A DNA stretch of 64,000 nucleotides from Tyto alba (Eukaryota > Chordata > Aves > Strigiformes > Tytonidae), in assembly GCF_018691265.1 (NCBI RefSeq), contig NW_024881276.1, positions 3,596,001 to 3,660,000 of the forward strand. Direction: 5' to 3'. Shown here piece by piece: positions 12,501-23,316 of this stretch (positions are counted from its first letter, which is position 1; each line of letters starts with the position of its first letter). Made by a program: the position numbers and the translations under genes. The notes under the pieces are model-generated. The model ran no database searches and was not told where the DNA came from. It saw only the letters and a list, made by a program, of their open reading frames with translations.

Positions 12501-15500
12501 CTTGCAACGTTGGAACCTTGCAAGAGTCACTACTTGCAACGTGAAAAACTTCACCTGCAAGCACGCTCAGATTTTGTTGTGCCGTACCGAAGCTGGGGAA
12601 TGGGTTTTAGAGGGAAGAAGAGCTAATGGGGTTTGTTCCTGGAGCTGACCCAGGAGGGGAAGCTGTTGGCTGGGCTGTCGTGTCTGGCGTGCACCCCTGC
12701 TGATGGCTAAAGACGGCTAAGATGGGCAGGGAAGAAGGAAACTCTGGCAGTCTGGCCGCTGCAAAGAGGAGATGGTGGCCACTCCGCGCAGGGGGGAAGA
12801 TATCGAGTGGATGGAGAGAGAAGCAGGGAAGGGACACCCTGCTCCCTTCTGCTTATCCCCCCACTCAGTCCTGCTGAGCCCATCCCTGTGCTGCCCGAGG
12901 AGTTGCAGAGGGGTGGGAGGCAGCGTGGAACTGCCCGGGTGGGGCTCAGGAGGTTGCCAGAAAAGTTACAGTAGTTCAGGCATCACCTCTGAACACTACC
13001 TGAACAGAATAAATGAGACCTAACTCAGAATAATTTTTGATAGTTTCGAATGAGTTTTTTTGCTATCCCTTGAGTTACGACTGATTCCCATGTTACAGGT
13101 CTGGAATATGATGAACTCGTTCGTAATTTAAAAAGTATTTGGATCTGCAGTCTGTGCTAAATCTCAGGTGAATTTCTTACCCGTGAGATTAATTCAAACT
13201 TCCCGCAGAAGTAAGGAAAAATAATTTTATGTGATCATTCAAAACTGTCGACAATTAAAAATAACTAAGTACTTTTAACTGAAAAACGGGATCATAAATA
13301 AGTAAAAATGTTAGGAATGTTTGAGACCATTCAGGTTCTTAAATTCAGTTATGAATGAGACTTTTGTCTATTTGTGTTTCTTCTTTTAATCACATTTTCT
13401 TCAGCACTGTAGAAAAAAAGATAAGAAACAGAAAAACTGGAGAAAATAAGGACATGATGCTTTACAAGTTGCATTTTCTCACAGTATCCTATCAATTTTT
13501 TAAAATGTCAATTATAGATAAACAAGGAAATTACATCAGAGAAAAAAAAATAAAAACCTTTGAGCCATAATCTATTTTGTTTAGTCTCTGTGTAAAATTC
13601 CCGGAGAGATGAATGTATAGAAAGTTAGAATTAGTATTCTGACTTTGTAACACTTCCCTCTTTCCTTTCTTTGCTTTCCAGACACATGAAATAACCAATA
13701 AATGAACTTCTCATAATAGGTAATAATAGACAATACTTACCTATTGTCTGAGGTGTAAAAGCTTTGTAATAAGACAGTCCTCTTGAATTATTTCTCAGAT
13801 CTCTTACAGTTATGTTTAAATTGATCTTTCTTGATGGTTGGAAATATATTTCTTCCATATGGCATCCAATATTTTTCTTCCTTCCATTTTTTAGATATCG
13901 CTGGCATTCAAAATCTTTTCTTACATGTCTGTGAGAATGAAATATAAGACTGGTAAATCAAGGACTTAGGTACAAAAACATGGTTTCATATTTATTTTGC
14001 ACAAGATGCTTACCTGTATGAAAAAAAGATCTGGATATCTTCAGGAGCTTCTACTTTAATATCCCAGGTGCAATTGAAAAAAGAAATGTTATATATGATG
14101 CATGAAAGATTCTGAATATATACTGCAACAAAACGAGCGGAAAAAAAGAGTGATGTTTATTTTACATGGATTTTGTAATAACAGCACTATGGTTGCCTTA
14201 ATAAACCCATTATATAGCCTTATTTCTAGCAGCATGAATAAGTGGTAGGTGAGAACAAATGGGTTTTTCAACTATTTGAACGATGACAACTAAGAAGCAC
14301 ATCTACTGCTACCATCAAAAGCCTTACTAACCCACTTGAAAAAAATGTCTGGAGTAGTATCTGAAAAGCTCTGCTCTTTTAAGATTTCCTGAAATCAGGT
14401 GATACAGAAGGGAATTTTTGAGACATGAGGTGCTAAGGAAAATGGAGAGAGTGGTTGGGTCCTTCTGACATCTTACTCAGCAGAGCTGGAGTTTTCTGAA
14501 TTTGAACATGTGTAATAAAGGAAATAACTCTGCAATTATACCAAGGTGTTATGTGTCATCTTAGTAAATCTGTATCAAAAAAAGCAGCATAAAATAATGA
14601 GCTTTCAGAAATCGTATGTCTCCAAGTAAGACAGGACATTAGCATGAACACTTGGATGTCTTAATAACATGTAGGAAGTAGCTGACCTGGAGGTGCCTTG
14701 TAAGTAAATTCTGTCCAGCCACCCTCCTTAACTATGTCTTCTGTTTCTTTTGCAAAAAGTTGTGTTTTAACTTTAGCACTAAAACCAGAATGTAACTCAA
14801 GATATATTATCTTGTTCTTTTTCTGCAGTCTTTCCTAAAAAGAGGAAGAAAGAATTGCTTGAAGGTAGGCAGTACCAAGTATTGAAAGGGAAATTGTGCA
14901 AATTAATCTACTGAATTAAGTAATACATGATTTCACTTTAAACTATGTATATACATTGAACAACTTACTTTCCTTTCACGAGTGGTATTGAAGAATTTAT
15001 AACTCAAAACATACTTCACAGTGTATTTCTCAGTTTCTTCTTTTGTCAGGTTATTGTTCCAGGACAGAAAGACTCTCGGCTCATGCTGAGTAACCCACAG
15101 AACATTCTGTAGCCCAAGTGCATCTGTAATTACAATGATATTACACAGAGGAAGCGAGGGCCCACCACAGCGTACACAAAGGATCTGGCTCTCAGCAAGG
15201 CTTGCACACCCAGCAGCTCTCCCAGGAGCTCTGTTCTTACAGGGAGAAGGTGGTTTCTGAGCTCTGTTGAGTATGACTGAACTCAGGAGTGAGATTCATG
15301 TTTACCTATCTGAAGATCTCAAAATGTTAGGTGATTCACTTTTACCTGTCTTGGACACGTCTCCTAGCACACATCTCTATTTCTCTCTATGGGCTGTAGA
15401 AAGTGCCTTGACAACAAATTCAGATTAGATATCTAGGATGGCTAGCGTTGGATGAACTGTTACTTAATACTTTACTTACCCACTACATCTCGTTGTCCAC

Positions 15501-15582
15501 TTGCCAGGCTAGTGGAAAACAGTGTCTTACTCTGGAAAATACTTAATATCAGCACGACAGGAATGACTGTAACGCGTGCCAT
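460..15582 (-). CDS. Gene A: IL-5R-alpha-like class I cytokine receptor (IL-3/IL-5/GM-CSF alpha group), about 11 exons
   Basis: Alpha chain of a beta-common-type cytokine receptor: binds ligand at the cell surface and should recruit the shared beta chain. Coding exons in transcript order: 15582-15480, 15123-14969, 14834-14687, 14122-14014, 13928-13741, 10789-10653, (one small exon not found), 6421-6284, 2356-2269, 733-643, and about 503-460. All located junctions have GT/AG sites and consistent phases. Protein order: signal peptide, Ig-like D1 ending in APPG, D2 with the Cys and NCTW pattern, D3 with KLNPPVNVSV and an exact WSEWS box, one membrane helix, then a short tail with MPVPHPSDNIK as box 1. 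About 400 residues, against 420 for human IL5RA. The WSEWS box, the APPG end of D1 and the box 1 region look most like IL5RA by family knowledge, but the neighbouring CSF2RA-like genes suggest the IL3RA position. I therefore give no symbol. Confidence 0.85.
643..733 (-). CDS. Gene A exon 10: cytoplasmic box 1 region
   Basis: 91 nt, phase 2 to phase 0. Contains MPVPHPSDNIKTWL, which matches the proline-rich box 1 of IL5RA-type tails (P-x-P-x-P-x-S-N-I-K), the JAK2 docking element. The best donor is CAG/GTAGTG. Confidence 0.8.
2269..2356 (-). CDS. Gene A exon 9: transmembrane helix
   Basis: 88 nt, phase 1 to phase 2, exactly the length and phase of the transmembrane exon of gene B. Encodes a hydrophobic run beginning VMLLSLTLFCLLIFLGSLLI and then the basic CTCRR stop-transfer segment, completed by the next exon. 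Confidence 0.8.
6284..6421 (-). CDS. Gene A exon 8: second half of D3 with the WSEWS box
   Basis: 138 nt, phase 1 to phase 1, ending at a consensus GTAAGT donor. Encodes CSAQVRVKKEVC followed by IWSEWSEPVF, the hallmark WSXWS box of class I cytokine receptors. A second in-frame acceptor 12 nt downstream (exon starting at 6409) is possible. Exon 6 ends in phase 0 while this exon starts in phase 1, so a short exon of length 3n+1 must lie in 6422-10652; I could not find it. Confidence 0.85.
8862..8940. repeat. A-rich low-complexity tract in a gene A intron
   Basis: About 80 bases of nearly pure A with scattered C, inside the intron that separates gene A exons 6 and 8. It may be the tail of an old retroposed sequence. 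Confidence 0.8.
10653..10789 (-). CDS. Gene A exon 6: first half of D3
   Basis: 137 nt, phase 1 to phase 0. Encodes KLNPPVNVSVSLENR and then IKIHWKPPP and CFLYQVKI, the PP-hinge, W and Y-x-V strands of a membrane-proximal fibronectin type III domain. The donor is GTAATC. Confidence 0.85.
11008..11030. repeat. T23 homopolymer in a gene A intron
   Basis: An uninterrupted T run upstream (minus sense: downstream) of exon 6. On the minus strand it is a poly(A) run. No adjacent element is recognised. Confidence 0.8.
11690..12960. other. GC- and CpG-richer patch in the long intron between gene A exons 5 and 6
   Basis: Base composition changes abruptly from AT-rich intron to GC-rich sequence with many CpG (notably 11690-11860). 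Long open frames on both strands here are a consequence of the composition. No recognisable domain or splice-bounded exon was seen. It could be an intronic regulatory element or an old insertion. Confidence 0.35.
13741..13928 (-). CDS. Gene A exon 5: second half of D2
   Basis: 188 nt, phase 2 to phase 1, with a CTCACAG acceptor and a GTAAGT donor. Contains FECQRYLKNGRKKNIGC, the second conserved Cys pair of D2, and possible N-glycosylation sites NIT and NNS. Confidence 0.85.
14014..14122 (-). CDS. Gene A exon 4: first half of D2 (cytokine receptor homology module)
   Basis: 109 nt, phase 1 to phase 2. Contains NLSCIIYNISFFNCTW, the conserved C...CxW signature of class I receptors, followed by EAPEDIQIFFSYR. 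The same position in genes B and C reads GDTQYFLYWK. Confidence 0.85.
14687..14834 (-). CDS. Gene A exon 3: second half of D1
   Basis: 148 nt, phase 0 to phase 1, between a TTTTAG acceptor and a GTCAGC donor. Contains HSGFSAKVKTQL and ends in YKAPPG. Human IL5RA has HKGFSASVRT and HAPPG at the matching places, which is the best single clue to the IL-5R-alpha-like identity. Confidence 0.8.
14969..15123 (-). CDS. Gene A exon 2: first half of D1 (Ig/fibronectin-like)
   Basis: The acceptor TTACAG and donor GTAAGT give 155 nt, phase 1 to phase 0. The peptide contains RVFLSWNNNLT and then EKYTVKYVLSY, matching the beta-strand pattern of D1 in IL5RA and IL13RA2 (L-x-W, then Y-x-V-x-Y). Confidence 0.8.
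15480..15582 (-). CDS. Gene A exon 1: start codon and signal peptide
   Basis: Reads MARVTVIPVVLILSIFQSK: a basic residue followed by a hydrophobic core, as in a secretory signal peptide. The start ATG is at 15582-15580. The exon ends in phase 1 at a consensus GTAAGT donor. The 5' UTR and promoter upstream (above 15582) were not identified. Confidence 0.8.
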
Positions 15583-18500
15583 AACAAATGCTTTGGGCCA
15601 CAGGTCTGCAGAAACTGGGACTTTTTAGTTCCAAGTTTGGTTGAAAAAGCAGTTAGGACATGATGTTTTCATTCTGATTCTGTGAAATAATAGGAAACAG
15701 TCATTTAACTGCTTAGTGATGCCCAGAGAAAAAGAATTAAATATGAAACGACATATGTTTAACAGATCTTTGTTGATCAGTGCCTTCTAATCCCAGGATG
15801 TTTGTATTTAAGCCTACTCTTTTGCTGGGTGCCAGGGTCAAAGAGGACATATGTGCCCTACTGAGCTGGTTTTGAATGACAGTACTGCTTAAATTTCAAG
15901 GCAGGACCACAGATACAACACTCCTGATACTGAAAGCAGACGGTTTGGGTAGGAGCCACCTGACATAACTTTGGCTAGATATAAAACCAGCAGCTGTATC
16001 TGCATGAGTTATCTAGCCTCTCCTGGCGGTAGAGCAACTGTCACTGCTAGGTTATGATTCATGTTACCTGGTTGAGGTATTTGCCTTAGGAGGATATGAA
16101 CCGTAACTATTTGAGGAAAAAATGAATCCTGCCATTCGCAAAAGCGAGTATCGGCAAGGGTATATCAGGTGTTTGCTAAATTTGGGGTACAGTGAGCAAA
16201 CAGGTTCGGCACTGATCAAAGCTGGTTTTAGAAAGATATAATTGCTGTTTCTCTGATGGCTGAGTATTCATTCAAATGTTGTTTTAATGTAAAACAAATT
16301 CTGAGACCTTCTGAGTTCTCCACAGAATCAATACGCTTCTGTGTTCAGGGCCTTTCACTCACAAACTAACTGATTTATCTTGAGACTGATTGTTTTCAAT
16401 ACTAAATCCTCAGACACACTCTGTATGTTATCCAGGGATCAGCAAAAGGACACCTGGAGCCATAGCAAAATGTCCACAATACTTTGACTAACAAGTGGCA
16501 CTGGTCATATAGAGAAAAATGTGTGTATGTTCAGTGCACCCAAAAAATCTGCAATGAGGTTACCCAGGGAAAAAAAAAAAAAAAAAAAAACAACACATAC
16601 TTGTACACTTACACAAATACATATACATACAGATTCATTTATAATGTTAATTTGGCACAGTGCAGTGGACAAGGGGTTGTTTAATGAATGCTGTTATTAT
16701 TTATGAAGAGCTATGAAAAATCATATCAAAATGCTTTAAGGCAGAGGTTCCCCCACCCGGTTCATTCTGGTAGTGATCTCAGCTATAGCAGCAGCAGCAG
16801 CTATAGTGTGCATGCCACACCATGTGCACGGCCAACAAAAAATGTGAGTAAATTCTCCTGCTTGGTGTGCTGGGGAAAGAAGCCAATTCTAATTGCCTGG
16901 AGAAGGAAGGGGTGAGCTGTGCCATTAGTGATGAACCTGCAATGGCATAGTGTGTAGCAAGACAAAAACTCAGGGAAAATATGAAATGAAAACAAGGGGC
17001 TTTCAAGGGTTTGTAATTCAACATGCAGTGGCTGTAAAGGGCTCATCCATCAGCATGAGATGGAGCAATCAAAAATAGTCCCAGGAACATGTATGTTCTT
17101 TATTTAAAATAGGAGAAAGGGGAAAATGAGGATGGAAAACACTAAGCAAGTTAAAATATTTCTGGCTAATATTAACATGACTTTTGTGGAACACGCAAGT
17201 CAAAAGGGAACCTGAAACAGGAAAAGGAACAAAATAAATCTTAAAGTAGCAACAACTTTTGGTGTTAGAAACAAAAAATTTACATCATCTATGAGGTAAT
17301 GTAAATGCATTCAGTTGGAGAGAGGAAACGCCGGGTCAGGGAAAAAAAGAGTTTTAAAGTCTGAATAAATGTAGAAAAAAAAAACCCAAGCAGCTTGAAT
17401 GAAAGAAAGAGATTTCAGGGGAGATCCTCGCTGTTTCCCAGAGGTGATTTTTTCCTAGGAGTGCCTTTCGTACAGCGCTGTGGGGCACTTCTCCACTCAG
17501 TGCACAATGAACCCCCACACCTTGCTCCCACGGGCCCCGCGCTGGTGGGCAGCGTCAGCAGGCTGAGAAGAGGACCGGGAAAAAAAAAAAAAATCGCCGA
17601 AAGCGGGTACATGAAAAGCTACTAAAAAGTTTGAGAAATGGATGTCCCTTCTCACATCCCTAACTCAGCAACTGCAGGTGCTGGGGGGCTACTTGGAGAA
17701 TGGGTTGCAGGAGGTGGCCAGAGTTGTGGGTTATATCTGAGTAGCTCTTCCTATTGTGGCTGCTGCAGGCAGAACAGCAGACGGACCGCTGGGCTGACCC
17801 CATACGATACTTCTTATGTTTATATGCAATTAATTGGTCCACAGAAAACAGAAAAACAAAAGCACAGCAACACCCAAGGGGACTAGGGAGGAATGAAGAG
17901 CCATCCAGACATTAAAGTCTTTCAACTCACTGCTTGTCAAAGAGCTCATATTTCCATTTATGCCATCACAGATGAGCAGAAAGACAGAACGTTTCTTCTC
18001 AGATGTACGTGGACAAGACTGTGTGTTTCTAATCCTGTGCTACAAAGAGCTTTATGTTAGCATATGGTGCTGAAATTCAGCCTGTGAGGTACAAAATAAA
18101 ATTCATTGCCTGACAAACTTTTTTGTTTAAAAAGGTTCTCTGGTCCTTATGGCTGGAGAAATGCACACTAGCCAAATATATTTACAAACAGTCCAGTTAA
18201 TCTAATGGGATAGAAATTATCTCAATAATCTAAATGATGTAAAAAATAACCAGAAAGCAAAAAACAAATTAATTATTGCTTTCCAAACAGTGCACTGTCA
18301 AAAAGACATTTTTTTTTTTTTGGTAGGAAAATATTCTTAATATTTAAAAACAGTACTACAATTATATTTTACTTTTTTTTTTTTTCTTTTGGTCTTTTGT
18401 TTATCCCCTTGCTTTCATTGCTGAGCTTCAACTACAGCCAGTGCCTGTTTGTTGCTGTCAGGAGTGTCTGGTTTACAATAGTGAGTTGTTGAAGTAAGAC

Positions 18501-20608
18501 AAAAGGGAAGGTAACATAAGGGGATCTGCCAGCCCATATGCCACTGCAGGTGCAGAGACTGTAGGGGTTTATGCAAAACCCACCTGGTGAATCTGGGAAG
18601 TAGACAGTCAGGGCAAGAAAAATGAAAGTAGAAAAAACAGCCTTCACAAAACTTAAGAGCTGTTACTTGGAGTGTGGGGAAAATGAACCGTTTAATTTTA
18701 AAAATTCAGGAGACCTGAGTTTCCTGAAATGTAGATCTGTTCACTGTCCATGTGATTGGATAAAATAATTTTTGAAAAGTTTGTAGGGCTGATTATTATA
18801 TCTTCATAAACACAAAAGTCAATGTTTTGAGAAACAGCATTTTCTATTATTTTCTTTGAAAAAAACAGTAACATTCTCCAAAACCACAATTTCAAGTGCC
18901 CTTGAAAAATATATTGTGCCTAACTTAGAGGGTCAATTCAATCATTAGGCAACGAAGTCTTTTATTCATGGCTCTAATGCACAAACTTAGCTAAGGGAAA
19001 TCACTAGGACTGTTTGACTGATTAAGACTACCTAAAACTTATGCTTCATTTAAGTCTGTCAAGTCATGTTTTTCAAAGACCCCATATTTGATAGTAGACA
19101 GCGTAGAAACTGATTAATGAATGATGAAATAAACAATATAGGTTAAATATATTTATTTATATAGCTGAAAAGTAAAACCAGCAGTACCATTTACAATCTT
19201 TTTTTCAAAACTTACCTTCATTTTAATGCTTGTTAAATCCTGGATACCTGTGCATTGCTTGAGCTGAAAAGCAGGAGAGATCAGCACTGACGAATGTCTT
19301 GATTTAAGACTATAGTGAGAAACTGAGTCAAAAGACTTCCCTTTTTGCAAGACACCTCCTCAGAAAAGCCTGTTCCCAGTGCCACTTCCTGTTGTGGGAC
19401 CAAAGCACACCTCTGAATATGTGAACACTAACTATAACCTTACCCAAGTTCTTTAAAATACCTTGAAAGACATGCACCTCTGGATGACTACCTCAGTGGT
19501 CATAGATGTTACTACTTTTTCTCTTCGCATGCAGAAAGATTTAAAAACTTTTTAAATACTGTAATGAGCTTTTTTTCTTTTAAGGAAAATATTATAGAAT
19601 AAATTAGATCATATAGTACAAGTGGTGGCTATGAAATTAAAATCCCAGAATGATCATTCACTACTTGTCATTGTTCTCCTGACTTTTCAGTGGCCAATAA
19701 GCATCTTTCAATGCATACCAAATTAAAAGAACCCAAACAAACACAGACTAGGCAGATAGCCAAACATCACAGCACTACTGGAGAAAAAGAACAAATAAAT
19801 CTTACATTTTGAACAGGTAAGACTGTCTGTCTTACTCTTCATATCTGAAGCTTTGCCCAGCTTAGCTTCTGAAATTGTCCTATTTCTATGTGGTTTACTT
19901 TGTAAATGAGGTTAATTTGAAGTTATCACTTATGCAATCGCAAGCCATACAAGCATGTTATGAGTGGCATTCTGGGGGGTTGATTGCCTTGATAAAAAGT
20001 AGGTTTAAGATCAATTTACCATTTTATACATACAAGCTGATAGCTTGCATTCCAGCTTTCCATCTTAAGCTGAATTTGGAGGGGGAATAAAGGACAAAAC
20101 TGTTCAGTTTTTTTCTGATAATGTGGTTTGGAAGAGATATGCCTCTTCATTCACATTAAAAAGTTTATTCACTGAGAATATGACCCCAGATTTTGATGCA
20201 AATGCTGAACCTAAGGTGTCATGAATGTAACATTTACTGCCTTTTTAAAAATTGCCAAATATGGACAAGCTATTATCCTCTTAAGAGACTAATTTCACAA
20301 GCACTGCTACAAAGGGATAACGAGATCAAGGAATATACTTTCTTTCGTTTTCTAAGTGCTGTGATCCCCGCCAAAGCATAGAAACTGGCTCTTCTGCTTT
20401 GCTTTTCTTTTGCTACTGGGCACACAGCAGAGAAATGCTGAGAAAGGAAAGATCCCATGTATCCCCCTCGCTTTGATGGCTTGTTAGGTGAAGTGGTAGA
20501 GACCTAAAGACCTTCACCTTCATCCCAGGCAGAGGTCGTTACAGTGAAGTATGGAAATATTTCTATTCTTTTAGTAAATATGAGAAGAATACATGTTTAA
20601 AAAATCCC

Positions 20609-20633
20609 AAACAAACAAACAAACAAACAAAAC
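20609..20633. repeat. (AAAC)n microsatellite
   Basis: About six AAAC units in intergenic sequence. Confidence 0.85.
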
Positions 20634-23295
20634 CGAAACAACTCAACCAAAGAAATGTCATACAAAACCCCAGTGGAATGTTTCAACTTCTCACTATTAA
20701 AGCCTTAAAAGCCGCTGCTTTGTGTCTTGGGTGTACACCATGTGCCCCTTTATTTTAATAACATTTTTTGTTGTGATTACTGTGACTGTTTTATATCCAG
20801 ATTCCCCTTATACATACATTCAGTAAATTAATCTTGGCTTTAGATTATAAAAGACTGTATTTAAGTCCATGTGTTATTTTATTGTTAACACTAGGTAATG
20901 AAGTTATACAACGTAAGACCAAACCAATTGACTTTACCTCTAATGCCTTGAATCCAATTGCTCCCTTGATCTGGAGTTTATCAGACATGAGCTTAAACTG
21001 GGGGTATATAAAAAGCATACATTTTTAACAATTAACTAGATAAAGGGAGGTAAATGCTTCTTGAGAACTTTGATTATATTTAGAAGTATGATGTATTTAA
21101 GTGAGAAGAGTGTGACAGAATCTCAGATCCAACAGTAATAATAACAAACCTGACCACAGGCCCAGTACTTCATTTTTTAAAATGTAGAAAACTTATTTTC
21201 CCTTTGTGTCTTCTGTTTATTAGCAAAACATATAAATTTTATGTGGTTTAAGTGAGGTTTGTACGTTGAATTGATGGTAGCACATTAGTAATTGCAGCAT
21301 GTTTTTTTACACCCATAACATGCTACCATTGCTGACTTCAGAGAAAAACCATTCATTACCTGGTGGTATGTTTTCTGGAGTTTTCTTATAATTTAAAATA
21401 ATTAAAGATAAAAAGGAAAAAAGGTACACCTCAAGGCTTTTTAATTTCACACATCATTAATTTATTCAGAAAAACAGGAATGGTTGGAATTCAACACTTT
21501 TTTCCATCCTTATTAGACTTTCACACTGAACTGAATAATAGTTCCCGTTCATCAAAGAGCTGCACTGGAACCACACACGGATTTGGGCTGATCAAAATGG
21601 CATGCCATATAACTGAAAATACCCATAAAGCCAATGCACTGTGCAGGGTTTAGCTGCCTGGAAAAAGGAATGACTGCTAGCAATCCATAAAGCCAGCGCC
21701 CCAAGCAGTGCTTAGTATTTAGCAGCCATTTCTTTCACACTCACCTGAACCCTGTCTTGAGCTCGTTCCAGCGAAGTCCCACACGTGTGATTAAAGGGCA
21801 TGTATTTTCCCTTCTCGTATTCCCTTGAGGTCTAGTTTGTGGTGCTAGCACAACTCGTGTTTATATCATGTGCTGGGGGCATTTGGGATGCTCTTTAGTT
21901 CTGCGTCTGTTTACATCGAGAGAGGAAGAGGGGGAAATCTCATCTTTTGCTTTGCAACAATGCTAAAATGGAGTTTCAGAGATTTGGAATGCTGAAAATT
22001 AATTTTTTTCACTGCGAAGGGGTCATGAGGCAGGCTAGAAAGGTGTGAGTAAGGTAAAGTGAGTGTCCTGAAAGTGATGTGTGCTAGTTAGCAGAAGGGA
22101 GTTTTGACATCACAGTTTTCTACCGCAGTGACTAAATTACCACCCTTTGGGGTCTCTTAATCCTGTTTTGAAGCTGATCTCTTGTTTCTGTTTCACAAAA
22201 TAGGGAGGGCAGCTGTCCATGTGGACTTCTACTCTGCATCTGCAGTCTCAAAAGGTAGCTTTTCTTTTGTTGTGGATTACTTTTGTAACACTTTTCAGAC
22301 TAGACAGAGGCATATGTACATATATCAATACAAGGCTTGCCAGAGAAAATAATTTCTTGGAGAAGATCTCTCTGCCTTCCAAAAATCATCAGCTACAGCA
22401 AATAACCAGCTGTTGACAGTGAAAGTAAACTTCAGATACAATGCCTCACTTCTAGTTTCTCTGGTTTTCTACATCTCGAAAGGTCAATATTAAGTACAGT
22501 CATATCCTACATGCAGAGATTTATGAGGCAGCCTGTGCAGGTTTATGGTACACTGTAGGGTATGCTGATTTTGCATCAAAGGTGAGAATGAGCCCCATAA
22601 AGGAGTGCCATACTCTATAGGCATGGTTGTTCTCAGATAATCAGGAGGAATCAGTGAAAAATTTGAATTACAAAGGTAATGCTGATAGTATTGTGACTAC
22701 AAGTCCATCAGGCTAAATCAGACCCATTTAACAGCTACTTTAGGATATGCACGGCTTCTAATGGGGGAGAGAAAGGGGAGGGAAAAATGGGGAAAAAAAA
22801 AAAAAGACCCTAATCTTTTCTGAGTGAGGAATTGAGGCATGGAGAGACTGTACAAGTTTTCCAAATCACACCAGAAATAGGAATTGTTACTGTTCTGAAA
22901 TTTCAAATTTAAACTTTGTGAACTACATAGAAAAATTCAGAACAGCTGCTATCTCATTACGCTCACAAATTCCCTCTGGGGTGATGACCACATCAGCCAT
23001 GAATCACAATAATTATGATGGCAAGCAGCCTAAGAGACTAAGGCTTGAAAGAATGACTTATTTTTAGCATGAAAACAATAGATATGCATCCGGAATGTTT
23101 CCAAAAAGAGAGGCTGCTGTAGTATAAAAGATAAGCTAAATTTCATAACTATTATCCTAATTTCAAGGGTACTGGTGAAACATAGCCTAACATAGAGAAA
23201 AGTCTTAGACACTTTAAAGCATATATATTGGCATCTGATTACTACTTTATGCAAATATTCTTGATCAGATATTCAAGCACTGACAACAGAATACT

Positions 23296-23316
23296 TTATA
23301 TATATATATATATATA
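23296..23316. repeat. (TA)n microsatellite
   Basis: About ten TA units in intergenic sequence. Confidence 0.85.

Noticed and set aside
18432..18647. Minus-strand frame beginning with a signal-peptide-like hydrophobic run
   Set aside because: The supposed start is GTG, stops lie just upstream, and nothing downstream continues it.
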